A DNA stretch of 64,000 bases from positions 166,653 through 230,652 of the forward strand of contig NZ_FLQX01000035.1 of the NCBI RefSeq assembly GCF_900089955.1. Reading direction: 5' to 3'. Under the pieces are notes generated by a model. It was given only the letters and a program-made list of their open reading frames with translations, was not told the origin of the DNA and made no database searches. Numbering within the stretch: position 1 is the first letter of the stretch; each line of letters opens with the position of its first letter. This DNA is from Candidatus Accumulibacter aalborgensis. Its GTDB lineage: Bacteria > Pseudomonadota > Gammaproteobacteria > Burkholderiales > Rhodocyclaceae. Position numbers and translations under genes: made by a program. Below are positions 24,407-33,759 of this stretch, piece by piece.

Positions 24407-27400
24407 TCATTGCTCAGGTTCCTGGAACCAGTAGGCGCGCTGACCGACACCGGCCTTGCCGATCTTCTCGATGTTGAGCGCACCGGCACCGCCGCCGGAC
24501 AGGTCCCAGATCTTTCCGTCACGGATGACGATCGTTCCATCCGACGGGAAACCCCGGATCGGAAAACCCGAGAAGGTGCGCGAATTGAGCTTTCCGGCGC
24601 TGTCGGTGTAGACAGCGTAGCCTCCATTGAGAGCGTTGATGGCATACATCGTCCCTCTGCCCGGCGGCAGGCAGGAAGGCGTTCCCGACGCAGACTCCTG
24701 CGCACCCGGGGTATAGGTTCCAAAGCGCAGGACATTGAAGAAGACTCTCGGTGCGTTGACGACTTTTTCTCCCAACGGGTCTTCCTTGCTACTCCTAAGT
24801 CTCAACACCCAGCCCTTCTTGACCTTGAGGTAATGCAAAGCCTCTGCCCTTGAACCCTTGATGTCCTCGGCGCCGTCGGTGCCCAATTGCACCTGATTGG
24901 CTGTCAGGTCGTAGAAGCTATCCGCGTTATACCTGATCGGCCAATCGGTCGTCTCAGTCGCCGTCAAACCAACATTCAGGTCCTTGATCATGAACATCAG
25001 GTCCTCGTTATCTGTGCGTAGAGGGTTCTCCCGGTCGCCGGTACCGACGTATACAGCGTCGAAGCGCTGTCTCTGGTCATACTGCTTCACCACCGCTGGT
25101 GGGAAGAAGATCTTCCGTCGCGGGGTTGCGCCATTGGTCAGATCTGCGAACTTCACCGCCTTCCAGTCTTTTGGCTTTCTTGGATTGCTGTCGTCGGCGC
25201 CGTCAATGTCGAAACGCCAGACGTTGCCGCCCAGGTCACCGATGTAGAGCCGATCCGCATAGTCGCCTGAATCGAGGTCGGTGTTGATCGGCGTGGCATC
25301 CGAGGGGATGCTGTAATCCATGCCAGAAACCTGAACATTGGTTTCGGAGGCGGCTGCCGGCGTGAAGCTGCGGATCAACGCACCCGTCTTGGCATTCACG
25401 AAATAGACTCCGCGGCCCATGCTGTCGGCCTTCTCCCCGAGCTGATCATTGGACGCTGGATCATAGCCTCCCCCGAAGACGAGCACGGGGTCGGCACTGG
25501 CGCGAAGCCGCGCAAAGGCCGGTGTTGACCAGGTCTGGCCCAGCTCCGCGAAGCCTTCCTCTGCCTTGGTGTTGTCGATCTTCCACATCAACTTGGGCTT
25601 CGCCCGGTCGACAATGTCGAGAGCGTATAGTGCACGGCCACCGCGGCGCAAGCCGAAGACCAGGTACGCTGTGTCTTTATCCGGGTTGTCGATTTTCCCG
25701 TCGCCATCACCGTCCTTGATGAAAAGCTTCGGACTGCCATCGCCCGCAGTGAGATGTTCGCCTTCCTTGTCGTCCATCAGGGCACCGAGTTGCGGCAGGG
25801 CTTCTTCCGGCATGAAGGCCCATTTCTCCTGACCGGTCTTGGTATCCACCGCATGCAGGATGCCATCATTGGACATGTAGAAGAGGTACACGACCGTCTT
25901 GGCTTCGTCCGCATTAGTCTCGTAATTCAGGATGGCTGGGCTGGAGTGCAGCACGTCGGCATGCGGCCAGGTGCGCCAGGTCGAGCAAGCGGTCCCGGCC
26001 TTGCTGCATCCACTATCCTTGTTGTCACCGCCGCGGCCAAAGTTGATGACCTTGGCCCGCTCATCGCCGTCGGCAGTACCGAGCAACTTCGCAGTGATCG
26101 CGGCGTTGGCTTGCGACATGGCGTTGGAGGCGTCAGTCAAATCGTGCTCGCTGTTGGACGACAGGTAGGTGTAAAGCTGCCGCGAGTCCGGCGTGGATCC
26201 GGATGCCGTCTTCAGCACATAGCCGGTTCCACCCTTATCGGGCTTGCCCCCGTCGGCATCGAAGGTACCGTCCTTATTTGGCTGGATCCAGAAACTCACC
26301 GCGTCATCGCGCACATTGCCGGTAATCACGTGCGTGGCGGAGTCAAGTTCCTCGATGTTCTTCAGGCCATTCTCGTTCTTGAACTCGGTCTGCCCAGTCA
26401 GGCACAGCGAGTCGGGGATACCACACTCCTGTTTTATGGTGCTGAGCTTGAATTTCTTCACTGTGCCATCCCAACGCACCCGGTTTTCCGGGCCAAAGAA
26501 CGCCAGATACACGTCTTCTGCGCTCTCGTTGCGATTGGAAGCAGACAGCGACACGGTAGGCGCAACGGCCGTCGCGTGCCACGCGAGGATCGCCTTGAGA
26601 GTCTCAGAAAGCGCTGTGCTCAGGTCGCCACTGTCTTTGGCCTCGATGTTCATGCCCTTGCCGAACTCGGCGGCCTTCTTGAGCACAGGCGTGTTGCCCT
26701 CGCCGGCAAAACCGATCGTGTAAGTGCTGACCGTCTGAATCCCGGGCAGCAAGTCTTTCTCAGTCTTCGATCCGCCGCCGGGCGACATATCGCCGTTGGC
26801 CATGAAATAGGTCAGTTCGTCGAGCCAGACGTAGGTGCCGTACTTCTGGTCCGGCAGGCCAAACGGTTGGCCCGTGGCCGGGTCTTCGAACTGTTTGCTG
26901 GTCGTTGCCTGCACTGTGGTGAGCGGCGGCGTCTCTGAGGGTTCCTGCTTCAGTGCCTTGACCAGTTCGTCAGCCTCATTGTCGGATTCCGGCCCGCCAT
27001 CCGAGATCAGTACGACGTAGTTCTTCTGGCACATCGCCGCAGATCCTTCCTTCGGGTTGTTCAGGATGGGCGAATTGTATTTTCCATCCTTGATTGCCTC
27101 GGGATCGTAAAAATCCGACACCAAGCCTCCGCTGGCGGCCGCGTCCTGAAGCGTTCCGAATTTCGGCTTTTCCCCACGGAAGTACAGATAGGCCTCGTAC
27201 ATCACCTCCGTCAGCGGGGTCTGGCCCGTAGCCACCACGCTATTAAGCTTGTCGATCAGCAGCTTTCGATTGTCCGTGTTCATCTGCCGGATCACCGAGA
27301 CGACGTGGCCACCAGGGGTATCGAAGGGGTTAGCGGCAGAAGGCTTGTTGTACACCATCAGGCCGAAGCGTACGCCGTTCGTGCTGTTCACCACGCCGGT

Positions 27401-29635
27401 CAAAGCGTCCTTGGCGATCTGCAACTTTGTCTTGCGCCCGATCGGCTTACCGTTCGGCCCTCGCGGCCCAAATCTCCAGTTGAGATAATTGACCGAGTAC
27501 ATGTCGACCGCTTTTTTGGGGTCGATGTCCTTGGCACCTGTGGGAGTATATGCGACCGCATCGCTCCAATCCGTAGTGAAAGCCCGTTTCTCTGCGGTCA
27601 TGACACTGTTGCCGGGGTTGCCGGCCTTGCCGTTGTCCGCCTGACAGTCGTGGACGAGATAATCCTGTCCTTTATTGAAAGGATATACGTCGTAAGTTTG
27701 TTTTGTGAAAGTCACTGGCGGAGCCGCGGTCTTGTTTTCACAGGGATCGATGGCGCCTACATAGAAACACCCAGGTGTTCCTGCAGGTTCATAGCTGCTA
27801 CAGCTTGCGTATACGCCCTCGAAGGTATTGCAGGCGTAGTTGCTGCCGTTGTCTCCATTATCCCAGATGGCATTGTGATAAACAGTTTTGTTAACCGAAA
27901 CATCCGTCGCCTTGGAGGTATCAATCCAGCAATAGTTGGCGCTTGTTGGCCCATCCGGACACGCCTTTTCGCCTAGTTTGTTTCCTTCCCCATAGCAAGA
28001 GCCGCTGCAAGTGCCACCGTAGTAAAGGGTTTGAGTCCCCTCGCCGGGGATACTTTTCCGACCGGACCATTTACATCCCTGATAAATGGCAGCCCGGTAG
28101 TTCACCGCTGGCGGCGAAGTGCAGGGCACAGGCTTTGGGTCGCACGTGGGCTCGACACTTTGGCAGCTTGCATCGCTCTTGACCCACCACCTTGCCGAGT
28201 TAGTGGCATCATTGGCTGCTGCGATAGGTTTGGCATTAATGGTGCAGGTCCGCGTGCAAACTTTCGCGGGGTCTGGCTTGTCTGGTATCCCGAGTGTGAG
28301 CTTGGTGACCGGTTCATCGTAATAGGCCGGGGTTCCCGTCATCTTGCCAAAAGCTGGCTCTGGCAGAAGGTCTCTATTACCCTTCCAGGCTAAATGCTGT
28401 GCCTGGTCCAAAGCAATTGGGGAACTAATATCGTATTGTTTCAGCGCCCAATACAGTTGATTCACATCAGCACTTCCGGACACGAATTTCTGAAAGTTAA
28501 AGCCGCCCATGTCCGCGACAAGATCTGTCCATCCAGAATAGGAGGCGCCGGTGATTTTGGTGCGTATTGGTTGACCCTGGCCAGCAACGTCATCGTAGCT
28601 AGGAAAAGGGGCTATCCAAGGATAACTGTCGCGTACGGGGGGGGAATCCAAGAACTGGGTGCGCGCGTGGATACTGGCGTTCACACTGGTGCTCAAAATG
28701 CCTTCGGCCGCCGTTATGCTAGCCGCCGCGGAATTGATGTTTGGAGTCCAAGCACTTAACGTCGTCGGGTAGACAGTGTCATTGTTCGCTAGGCGGCCGT
28801 TTCTGAGGCCGAGGAAGGGCTCCCAGCGCTGCCATAACTGGTTCTCGTATTTTCCCGTGTTGCGCGGATAGTCGGTCGGCGCGAAAACGGTGGATGGCAG
28901 CAGGTTGGCCAGCGAATCGTTGCATTTGTTGTAGTAGAGATATTTGTTGTCGGTCTCTCCATAGTTGATGCCGCCGCGTTTGTCGGCCGGACTGCCACTC
29001 TGGCGGACGCCTCCCTTCCAGCGATTGAAAGCATTGGACCATAGGCGCTTGTCGGTCTCGGCGGCTCCAGCGGGAAGCCAGTAAATCCAGTTGGCATCAT
29101 TGTAATTGCGGTAGAGGTAACGCGGGCCAGGGTCGTCTGCGTCCGAGTCCGTCGTCTTGGTGTAGGTAGCCTTGGCGTAGGCGCTTGCGGCTGCCCACAG
29201 CGCTTTGCGCTCTGCCAGAGTTGAACCGGCCCAAGAGCCGTACCTCTTCAACACCGTCACCGGCTTGTCGTCGGTTGGAAATGCGGTGATCGTGGTGTCT
29301 GAATCATCTTTCATGTACGGGTTATCACTGCCGATGACCGTGAGGTCATTCCACAGATATTCCACATGGGAATCGTAGTCGCCGGGGTACTCACGCCATC
29401 CTTCCGGCTCATTCATCGAGTCTGAAGTATCAACGATCAGCAATACCGCCGGCTCGGCGGTATTGCCGGCATCCATCGCCGACTTGTAAATGTCCGTGTC
29501 TCGCGCGGAGGCCGCGGCCGAATACAGTGACAGCGGCAAGACCGTCGCCGGATTGGCGAGCGCCGCGATCAAGGTCCAGGCGAGACGCCTCTGCCAAGGC
29601 TTGCAAGTAATTTGTGTTTGGTCTGCGGTAAGCAT
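24407..29635 (-). CDS. pilY1: Type IV pilus tip-associated adhesin/assembly protein PilY1
   Basis: A very large protein of 1742 residues with an N-terminal signal sequence (to about residue 45). It has a von Willebrand A-like region with the MIDAS-type motif DTSDSMN (about 70-76) and a later VLISDGGPESDNEADEL. The C-terminal PilY1 beta-propeller (from about residue 1240) includes the Ca2+-binding loop DGDGDGKIDNPDKD. PilY1 sits at the pilus tip, mediates adhesion and surface sensing, and counters retraction. A cysteine-rich stretch of about 205 residues with 15 cysteines is encoded at roughly 27640-28280, where the DNA is visibly richer in A and T than the rest of the operon. The gene is distal to the minor pilins and followed by the TonB-like gene. 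Confidence 0.93.
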   Translation of the reverse strand: MLTADQTQITCKPWQRRLAWTLIAALANPATVLPLSLYSAAASARDTDIYKSAMDAGNTAEPAVLLIVDTSDSMNEPEGWREYPGDYDSHVEYLWNDLTVIGSDNPYMKDDSDTTITAFPTDDKPVTVLKRYGSWAGSTLAERKALWAAASAYAKATYTKTTDSDADDPGPRYLYRNYNDANWIYWLPAGAAETDKRLWSNAFNRWKGGVRQSGSPADKRGGINYGETDNKYLYYNKCNDSLANLLPSTVFAPTDYPRNTGKYENQLWQRWEPFLGLRNGRLANNDTVYPTTLSAWTPNINSAAASITAAEGILSTSVNASIHARTQFLDSPPVRDSYPWIAPFPSYDDVAGQGQPIRTKITGASYSGWTDLVADMGGFNFQKFVSGSADVNQLYWALKQYDISSPIALDQAQHLAWKGNRDLLPEPAFGKMTGTPAYYDEPVTKLTLGIPDKPDPAKVCTRTCTINAKPIAAANDATNSARWWVKSDASCQSVEPTCDPKPVPCTSPPAVNYRAAIYQGCKWSGRKSIPGEGTQTLYYGGTCSGSCYGEGNKLGEKACPDGPTSANYCWIDTSKATDVSVNKTVYHNAIWDNGDNGSNYACNTFEGVYASCSSYEPAGTPGCFYVGAIDPCENKTAAPPVTFTKQTYDVYPFNKGQDYLVHDCQADNGKAGNPGNSVMTAEKRAFTTDWSDAVAYTPTGAKDIDPKKAVDMYSVNYLNWRFGPRGPNGKPIGRKTKLQIAKDALTGVVNSTNGVRFGLMVYNKPSAANPFDTPGGHVVSVIRQMNTDNRKLLIDKLNSVVATGQTPLTEVMYEAYLYFRGEKPKFGTLQDAAASGGLVSDFYDPEAIKDGKYNSPILNNPKEGSAAMCQKNYVVLISDGGPESDNEADELVKALKQEPSETPPLTTVQATTSKQFEDPATGQPFGLPDQKYGTYVWLDELTYFMANGDMSPGGGSKTEKDLLPGIQTVSTYTIGFAGEGNTPVLKKAAEFGKGMNIEAKDSGDLSTALSETLKAILAWHATAVAPTVSLSASNRNESAEDVYLAFFGPENRVRWDGTVKKFKLSTIKQECGIPDSLCLTGQTEFKNENGLKNIEELDSATHVITGNVRDDAVSFWIQPNKDGTFDADGGKPDKGGTGYVLKTASGSTPDSRQLYTYLSSNSEHDLTDASNAMSQANAAITAKLLGTADGDERAKVINFGRGGDNKDSGCSKAGTACSTWRTWPHADVLHSSPAILNYETNADEAKTVVYLFYMSNDGILHAVDTKTGQEKWAFMPEEALPQLGALMDDKEGEHLTAGDGSPKLFIKDGDGDGKIDNPDKDTAYLVFGLRRGGRALYALDIVDRAKPKLMWKIDNTKAEEGFAELGQTWSTPAFARLRASADPVLVFGGGYDPASNDQLGEKADSMGRGVYFVNAKTGALIRSFTPAAASETNVQVSGMDYSIPSDATPINTDLDSGDYADRLYIGDLGGNVWRFDIDGADDSNPRKPKDWKAVKFADLTNGATPRRKIFFPPAVVKQYDQRQRFDAVYVGTGDRENPLRTDNEDLMFMIKDLNVGLTATETTDWPIRYNADSFYDLTANQVQLGTDGAEDIKGSRAEALHYLKVKKGWVLRLRSSKEDPLGEKVVNAPRVFFNVLRFGTYTPGAQESASGTPSCLPPGRGTMYAINALNGGYAVYTDSAGKLNSRTFSGFPIRGFPSDGTIVIRDGKIWDLSGGGAGALNIEKIGKAGVGQRAYWFQEPEQ

Positions 29636-29668
29636 GGTCAGGCCTCGCTCTCAGTCGGTGATTTCAGG

Positions 29669-30181
29669 TCAGAAGCAGGCGCCCGGCGGGGCGATGGACC
29701 GAATTCCCTGGTGGACGATCGTTCGCCCCGAAAAAACCGGGTCACGCGCGTCCGCCCGGACGTCAAAATAAACTGCCTGCAGCGTATTGGATCCCAGCAT
29801 ATTGCCACTCCCGACGCCGGCAAAGTCGGCGCACGCCACTTCGGCCACCTTCATGCACAGTTGGTGCTTAGCAACATCCAGGTAGCTGAAGTGCGGATCT
29901 TCAAGAACGTCGTAATCAGCGCTGAAATCGACGCAGCCGTCGACCTTGGGGAACACGTGGCCGTGGAAAAAACGGCCTCGGTTGCTGGGGGCGTTCATGA
30001 AAGCCCAGATCGATGCCTCTGCGTTGGCCAGGTTCTGGGCGGCAATCTGACTGGCCCCGCCGATCTTCAACTCGATGACGCTGGTGCGCACCAGGGAAAC
30101 GGCGAGTAGCGTCATGATGACCAGCAGGATCAGGCTGGTGATGAGGACGACTCCAGTCTGCGCTGCGGTGGTTTTATTCAT
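29669..30181 (-). CDS. pilX: Type IV pilus minor assembly protein PilX
   Basis: A 170-residue protein whose N-terminus (TGVVLITSLILLVIMTLLAVS) is the hydrophobic helix of PilX-type pseudopilins, which lack the usual GFTL(x)E cleavage motif. The C-terminal part has four or more cysteines. PilX joins PilV, PilW, FimT and PilE in the priming complex that initiates pilus assembly and carries PilY1. Its ATG overlaps the pilW stop by four bases, and pilY1 starts 33 bases downstream. Confidence 0.88.
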   Translation of the reverse strand: MNKTTAAQTGVVLITSLILLVIMTLLAVSLVRTSVIELKIGGASQIAAQNLANAEASIWAFMNAPSNRGRFFHGHVFPKVDGCVDFSADYDVLEDPHFSYLDVAKHQLCMKVAEVACADFAGVGSGNMLGSNTLQAVYFDVRADARDPVFSGRTIVHQGIRSIAPPGACF

Positions 30182-31281
30182 GGTTGCGACTCGAGTCGTT
30201 GGGCGATATTGCGCACCTGAAACGATTGCGTGAACACATGCCGATGATAGTTGCAGGGCAGCAGGTCTGGTGCATCCGCACAGCCCAACTCGGCGTTACC
30301 GTCACCGTCGAGATCGTAGCGCCGACTGCTATCGTCATAACCGGCGGTCGGCTTGGGCGATCGAACCAACAAGGAAACGCGCGCGGCTACCACCTGCGCG
30401 AACTCGGCAAGCGTCGGTGTCTCGGTGTATTTCCCTGGCGTGCCGTTGGGAGGGGCGTGCGTATCGATACCGTAGGAAATGCGTATGGCCTCGATACCCT
30501 CGGCGACAGCGACCTCGGTCATCGCCGCACCGACAAGTTCCTGACGAACGAGAGTGGGGACCGGTTGGTTGCCGTCGTCTGTGGCCAGGCAAACAGTGTC
30601 GCCGGTGCCTGTGGGTCGACTGCAAGGTCGCAAATAGTAGGCCTTGGCCTGATAAGCATAGATTGGCGCCTCGGCACCGCCGAGAACGGTTCGTCTCGGT
30701 GGGGTGCCAAAACCCGCATATTGGCTACCCTTGAACAGCATGCCACCGTTCGAATCAGCCTGGACATACAGCGTGTTGGCGTCCAGATTGGCAGGTGCTA
30801 CCTGTACGCCAGTCGCTCCGCGCACGACAAGAATAAAGCTTGGCCGATCGGCGGCGCTGCCGATAAAGTTAGCCTGATTGATGCATGGCATCGCGGCGTG
30901 CGCGGCCGTACTGGTCAAGGCAGGGTCGCCTGACAGCGGGAGGCCGAGCAGCGGTTGGGCAAAATTGGTGGCCCAGCCTGCGCCACACTCCTCGCCCACG
31001 GCCGTGAGCGCCTGAATGTCGTTAGTCGTCGTGGCCCCATAGAAGCCAGCCATGCGCAGATCGGAGCCAATGGAGTTGAGTGCATAGGCCCCGTTTTCCT
31101 GCATGCGTGCGAAGTCGTCACTGACCTTGAAAACGCGCGTCGAGTTGACCAGCAGCGAGCCCATGGCCAACAGCAGGATGATGCCGATCGTCATCGCGAC
31201 CATGACTTCCACCAGAGTCAGGCCACGCTGCAAGGCGTTGACCGCTGGGCCGGAGAACTGGCGCAGGATCACGACGCGCAT
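30178..31281 (-). CDS. pilW: Type IV pilus minor pilin PilW
   Basis: A 367-residue minor pilin with a type III signal peptide: a basic leader ending in Gly, then LTLVEVMVAMTIGIILLLAMG forming the N-terminal helix after the prepilin-peptidase site (about residue 20). The C-terminal PilW domain is long and contains paired cysteines (CINQ, CSRPTG, CLATDD, CADAPDLLPC). I chose ATG 31281; a GTG two codons upstream is also possible. It overlaps the end of pilV and is coupled to pilX by an ATGA overlap. Confidence 0.9.
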   Translation of the reverse strand: MRVVILRQFSGPAVNALQRGLTLVEVMVAMTIGIILLLAMGSLLVNSTRVFKVSDDFARMQENGAYALNSIGSDLRMAGFYGATTTNDIQALTAVGEECGAGWATNFAQPLLGLPLSGDPALTSTAAHAAMPCINQANFIGSAADRPSFILVVRGATGVQVAPANLDANTLYVQADSNGGMLFKGSQYAGFGTPPRRTVLGGAEAPIYAYQAKAYYLRPCSRPTGTGDTVCLATDDGNQPVPTLVRQELVGAAMTEVAVAEGIEAIRISYGIDTHAPPNGTPGKYTETPTLAEFAQVVAARVSLLVRSPKPTAGYDDSSRRYDLDGDGNAELGCADAPDLLPCNYHRHVFTQSFQVRNIAQRLESQP

Positions 31282-31892
31282 CCCCACGGTTTAAGGGCAT
31301 TCAATACGCAGGTGGATACCCTGAGCGTCACCAGGCGGCGACGTTCCTCCTTGCCGTAAAGACCTTGACCGCATGCTGAGGCATTATTGGCGGGCGCGAC
31401 GGTGTCGCCCTCGCCCTGCCAGGCGACGCTGACCCAGAACACGGGCATAGCCGCATCCTTTTCTGGCCATTCGATGCATCCGCGCGCGCCGATGATGCCG
31501 CCGACCGTATTGGTGGCCACATCCTTGGTTTCCGCTGCGCCGACGAGCATGCCATCCCACGTGGCCAGGTGCTTGGCCGCAATCTGCTCGGGGGTGCAGG
31601 CATCTGAACAGTTGTTCTCGTTGTCCTTGAGCAAATTGCCCTGGCCAGGCATGTCGTTGCCGTCGGTCGTACCTGTCACGTAGTACGGGGCGCCACCCTG
31701 ATTGGCACGGATCTTCTCGGCCATTTCCTGGGCCATGGCCAGCGCCTGCTGGCGTTGATAGCCCTCGAAAGAGGCCCGCTGCCCCTTGAGCATGAGAATC
31801 GCAATGCCGAGCAGGCCAATCAGCAGGATGATCAAGGAAACCAACACCTCGAGAAGCGTGAATCCACTCGCCCAGTCTTGACGGGAGCTCAT
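31269..31892 (-). CDS. pilV: Type IV pilus minor pilin PilV
   Basis: A 207-residue minor pilin. The prepilin cleavage site is in the short leader before GFTLLEVLVSLIILLIGLLG, with Glu at position 5 of the mature helix. The C-terminal domain is cysteine-containing (NNCSDACTPEQ, RGCIEWPEKDA). It works with the other minor pilins to initiate pilus assembly. ATG 31892 follows a GAGG element at good spacing; an upstream GTG in frame would overlap fimT more deeply and is rejected. The last 13 bases overlap pilW. Confidence 0.88.
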   Translation of the reverse strand: MSSRQDWASGFTLLEVLVSLIILLIGLLGIAILMLKGQRASFEGYQRQQALAMAQEMAEKIRANQGGAPYYVTGTTDGNDMPGQGNLLKDNENNCSDACTPEQIAAKHLATWDGMLVGAAETKDVATNTVGGIIGARGCIEWPEKDAAMPVFWVSVAWQGEGDTVAPANNASACGQGLYGKEERRRLVTLRVSTCVLNALKPWGCAS

Positions 31893-31902
31893 TCGCGCGT
31901 CC

Positions 31903-32526
31903 TCAGTCGCATCTCGGCACGCCCGTGACAACAGTCACGCGCCCGCTTGGGCTGAACTCCAGCATGCGTGCCGGCACGTTCGGGGAAATCAGTGTCGAAC
32001 TGATGATGATCGCCCGGACATTCGGTATGTCGACGCCGGCTTTGTAGGTGCGCACCCTCCCATCCGCACCAAAGGTCAGCACGTCGATCGAATTGTCCGC
32101 GTTGGTGCCTGTAGTGCAGACCTTGACCGAGGGATCGAGAGCCGGGCGAGAGATGAGGTAGCATTCATCTCCCAGATTGGGGCAAGTGTTGTTGGCAGCG
32201 GGTGTGAACTGGCCGTCACGGTTGGCGTCGTCAAAGACCTGCCAACCGCCGACCCACTGGTCAGTGACGCGAGCGATACCCACGCGCGTGCTGCGCTTGA
32301 TCGCTTCGGTACGCGCCAGGGCCAGGTCGGCGGCCAGATCCGAAGTCACGGACTTCAGGCGTTGGTTGGCGATCAACTCCTGAAAAGGAAGTGTCGCGAG
32401 ACTCATCAGAATTCCCAGGATGGCAATGACGACCAACAGTTCGACGAGGCTGAAGCCGTGACGGGCCTCGGCTGGTCGGGGACTACCATGGCTTGTCCTT
32501 GCCTGCCGTGTAAGTGTTGTCGCCAT
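31903..32526 (-). CDS. fimT: GspH/FimT-family minor pseudopilin
   Basis: A 207-residue protein with a basic leader of about 24 residues ending at Gly and the class III helix FSLVELLVVIAILGILMS. The C-terminal GspH/FimT domain contains ALARTEAIKRSTRVGIAR and GADGRVRTYK, with cysteine pairs. FimT contributes to pilus priming and, in some species, DNA binding. ATG 32526 is preferred over one three codons upstream. Either start lies inside the end of pilE, so the leader and the pilE C-terminus share about 44 bases in different frames. Confidence 0.85.
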   Translation of the reverse strand: MATTLTRQARTSHGSPRPAEARHGFSLVELLVVIAILGILMSLATLPFQELIANQRLKSVTSDLAADLALARTEAIKRSTRVGIARVTDQWVGGWQVFDDANRDGQFTPAANNTCPNLGDECYLISRPALDPSVKVCTTGTNADNSIDVLTFGADGRVRTYKAGVDIPNVRAIIISSTLISPNVPARMLEFSPSGRVTVVTGVPRCD

Positions 32527-32935
32527 CGATGTCACGCCATTTCTGAGCGGTGTTGTTGACTACCAGGTTCCCGTCGTTAGCCATTCGTCCGCCAACATTG
32601 GGGGTCATAAAAACCATGAAGGACGGGGGCGTGGCGTCGTTTTTAACTCCGTCAAAGTTCGGGGCGGCGTAGTCCGAACCTACGTCCGCTGGCATCGTCA
32701 GGCCAAGTCCACCAGCTCCCAATGTCTTGGTGTACTGACGATTGTCGAGCAGATACTGCTCCTCGCGCTGGGCGACATCAAGCAGGAATTGCTGCGCGGC
32801 GGCGCGGTGGGCACGAAGAATGTATTCATTGTAAGCGGGTACGGCGATGGCCAGCAAAACGCCGATGATCGCCACGACGATCAGCATTTCAATCAAGGTG
32901 AAGCCGGAGGTCTTTTGTTCTGACGAGTGTTTCAT
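32483..32935 (-). CDS. pilE: Type IV pilin (PilE-like)
   Basis: A 150-residue pilin. The short leader ends in SG before the helix FTLIEMLIVVAIIGVLLAIA, followed by VPAYNEYILRAHRAAAQQ typical of PilE/PilA relatives. The C-terminal part has few cysteines and is short, so it may be a minor pilin of the PilE type and not the major subunit. The start is ATG 32935. Here it is first in the operon, whereas in many betaproteobacteria pilE comes last. Upstream, TTGACT (32965-32970) lies 17 bases from TAGGTT (32942-32947), but GAGTAGG in that region could instead be the ribosome-binding site. Confidence 0.88.
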   Translation of the reverse strand: MKHSSEQKTSGFTLIEMLIVVAIIGVLLAIAVPAYNEYILRAHRAAAQQFLLDVAQREEQYLLDNRQYTKTLGAGGLGLTMPADVGSDYAAPNFDGVKNDATPPSFMVFMTPNVGGRMANDGNLVVNNTAQKWRDIDGDNTYTAGKDKPW

Positions 32936-33277
32936 CAAAAAAACCTACTCTATCGAGGTAACAAAGTCAAGGGCGCAGTGAAGAATTTCTGTGATCCTGT
33001 CCGCCGCGTCAGGCGCAATCCACCGCGTAGTCAATCATACCCTTGCCGGCCCGGTGTGCAAGGGCGGCATGAACAAGCGCCGACCTTTGGCAGAGCGCCT
33101 CCCCGGCCCTGTTGAATTTCCCCTCACCAGGCGTGTCTGAGGAGTCAGGCGATGCAGACCAGGAGCGATCCGCTGCGGCGATCCACGCCCGTCGGCACGC
33201 CGGCGTAAAAAAAAGTCCCTGCGCCCCATGGCGTGACCATGCGGGCCGACCGCTCAACAAACAGATTGGAGAATGCG
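32936..33277. other. Intergenic region between pilE and the CHRD gene
   Basis: This 342-base region separates two divergent genes and must hold promoters for both. I see a TTGACT at 32965-32970 on the minus strand facing pilE, a run of eight A at about 33207-33214, and GGAG (33269-33272) before the CHRD gene. Open frames on both strands are short, lack start signals and give no recognisable protein. No RNA gene was recognised. Confidence 0.5.
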
Positions 33278-33706
33278 ATGACCCTTATCACAAAGTCCCC
33301 CGCCTATGCTCGGCTTTCGGCCGCGACCCTGTTGCTGGCAGCGCTGAGTACCGGCGCAGCGTTCGCCGCCGACATCAAGGTGACCCTATCGGGCACTAAC
33401 GAGGTGCCGCCAGTGACCACGTCGGCAAGCGGCGGAGGAACGATAATGGTCAGCAACGAGGGTTCGGTCACCGGCGGCGTGACCACGATGGGTGTCGCGG
33501 GTACCGCCGCGCACATCCACGAAGGCGCTCCGGGCAAGAACGGGCCCGTCATCGTGCCACTGGTGAAGGAAGGCGACGCCTACAAGGTGCCAGCCGGGGC
33601 CAAGCTGACCGAAGCGCAGATGGCGAGCTTCAAAGCCGGCAACCTGTACATCAACGTACACAGTGCGGCGAATCCAGGCGGTGAAATCCGCGGTCCGTTG
33701 AAGTAG
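33278..33706 (+). CDS. Secreted CHRD-domain protein
   Basis: A 142-residue protein with a signal peptide of about 29 residues (cleavage after AFA) followed by one CHRD domain: VTLSGTNEVPPVTTSASG, THIHEG-like AAHIHEGAPGKNG, and NVHSAANPGGEIRGPL. CHRD domains are found in chordin and in many bacterial secreted proteins of unknown function. GGAG precedes ATG 33278; an in-frame ATG 15 codons upstream lacks a ribosome-binding site and would spoil the signal peptide. It stands alone between the divergent pilus operon and the convergent tRNA genes. Confidence 0.85.
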   Translation: MTLITKSPAYARLSAATLLLAALSTGAAFAADIKVTLSGTNEVPPVTTSASGGGTIMVSNEGSVTGGVTTMGVAGTAAHIHEGAPGKNGPVIVPLVKEGDAYKVPAGAKLTEAQMASFKAGNLYINVHSAANPGGEIRGPLK

Positions 33707-33720
33707 GCTGTCAGATACAA

Positions 33721-33745
33721 GAAAACCACCCACAGGTGGTTTCAG
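33721..33745 (-). terminator. Intrinsic terminator of the tRNA-Gly/tRNA-Cys transcript
   Basis: AAACCACC (33723-33730) pairs with GGTGGTTT (33735-33742) around a four-base loop. Read on the minus strand the stem is followed by a T-rich tail (TTTTCTTG), as expected for termination after tRNA-Cys. The hairpin also lies 16 bases after the CHRD stop and could work weakly in the other direction. Confidence 0.65.
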
Positions 33746-33759
33746 TGGTTGGTTGTTCT

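Noticed and set aside
32942..32970. Firm call of a leaderless pilE promoter
   Set aside because: TTGACT-N17-TAGGTT ends six bases before the ATG, but the -10 box is weak and the same bases contain GAGTAGG, a plausible ribosome-binding site, so the reading is ambiguous.
33009..33260. An 83-codon minus-strand frame between pilE and the CHRD gene
   Set aside because: No ribosome-binding site, no recognisable motif, and a composition unlike neighbouring genes. It is listed as intergenic.
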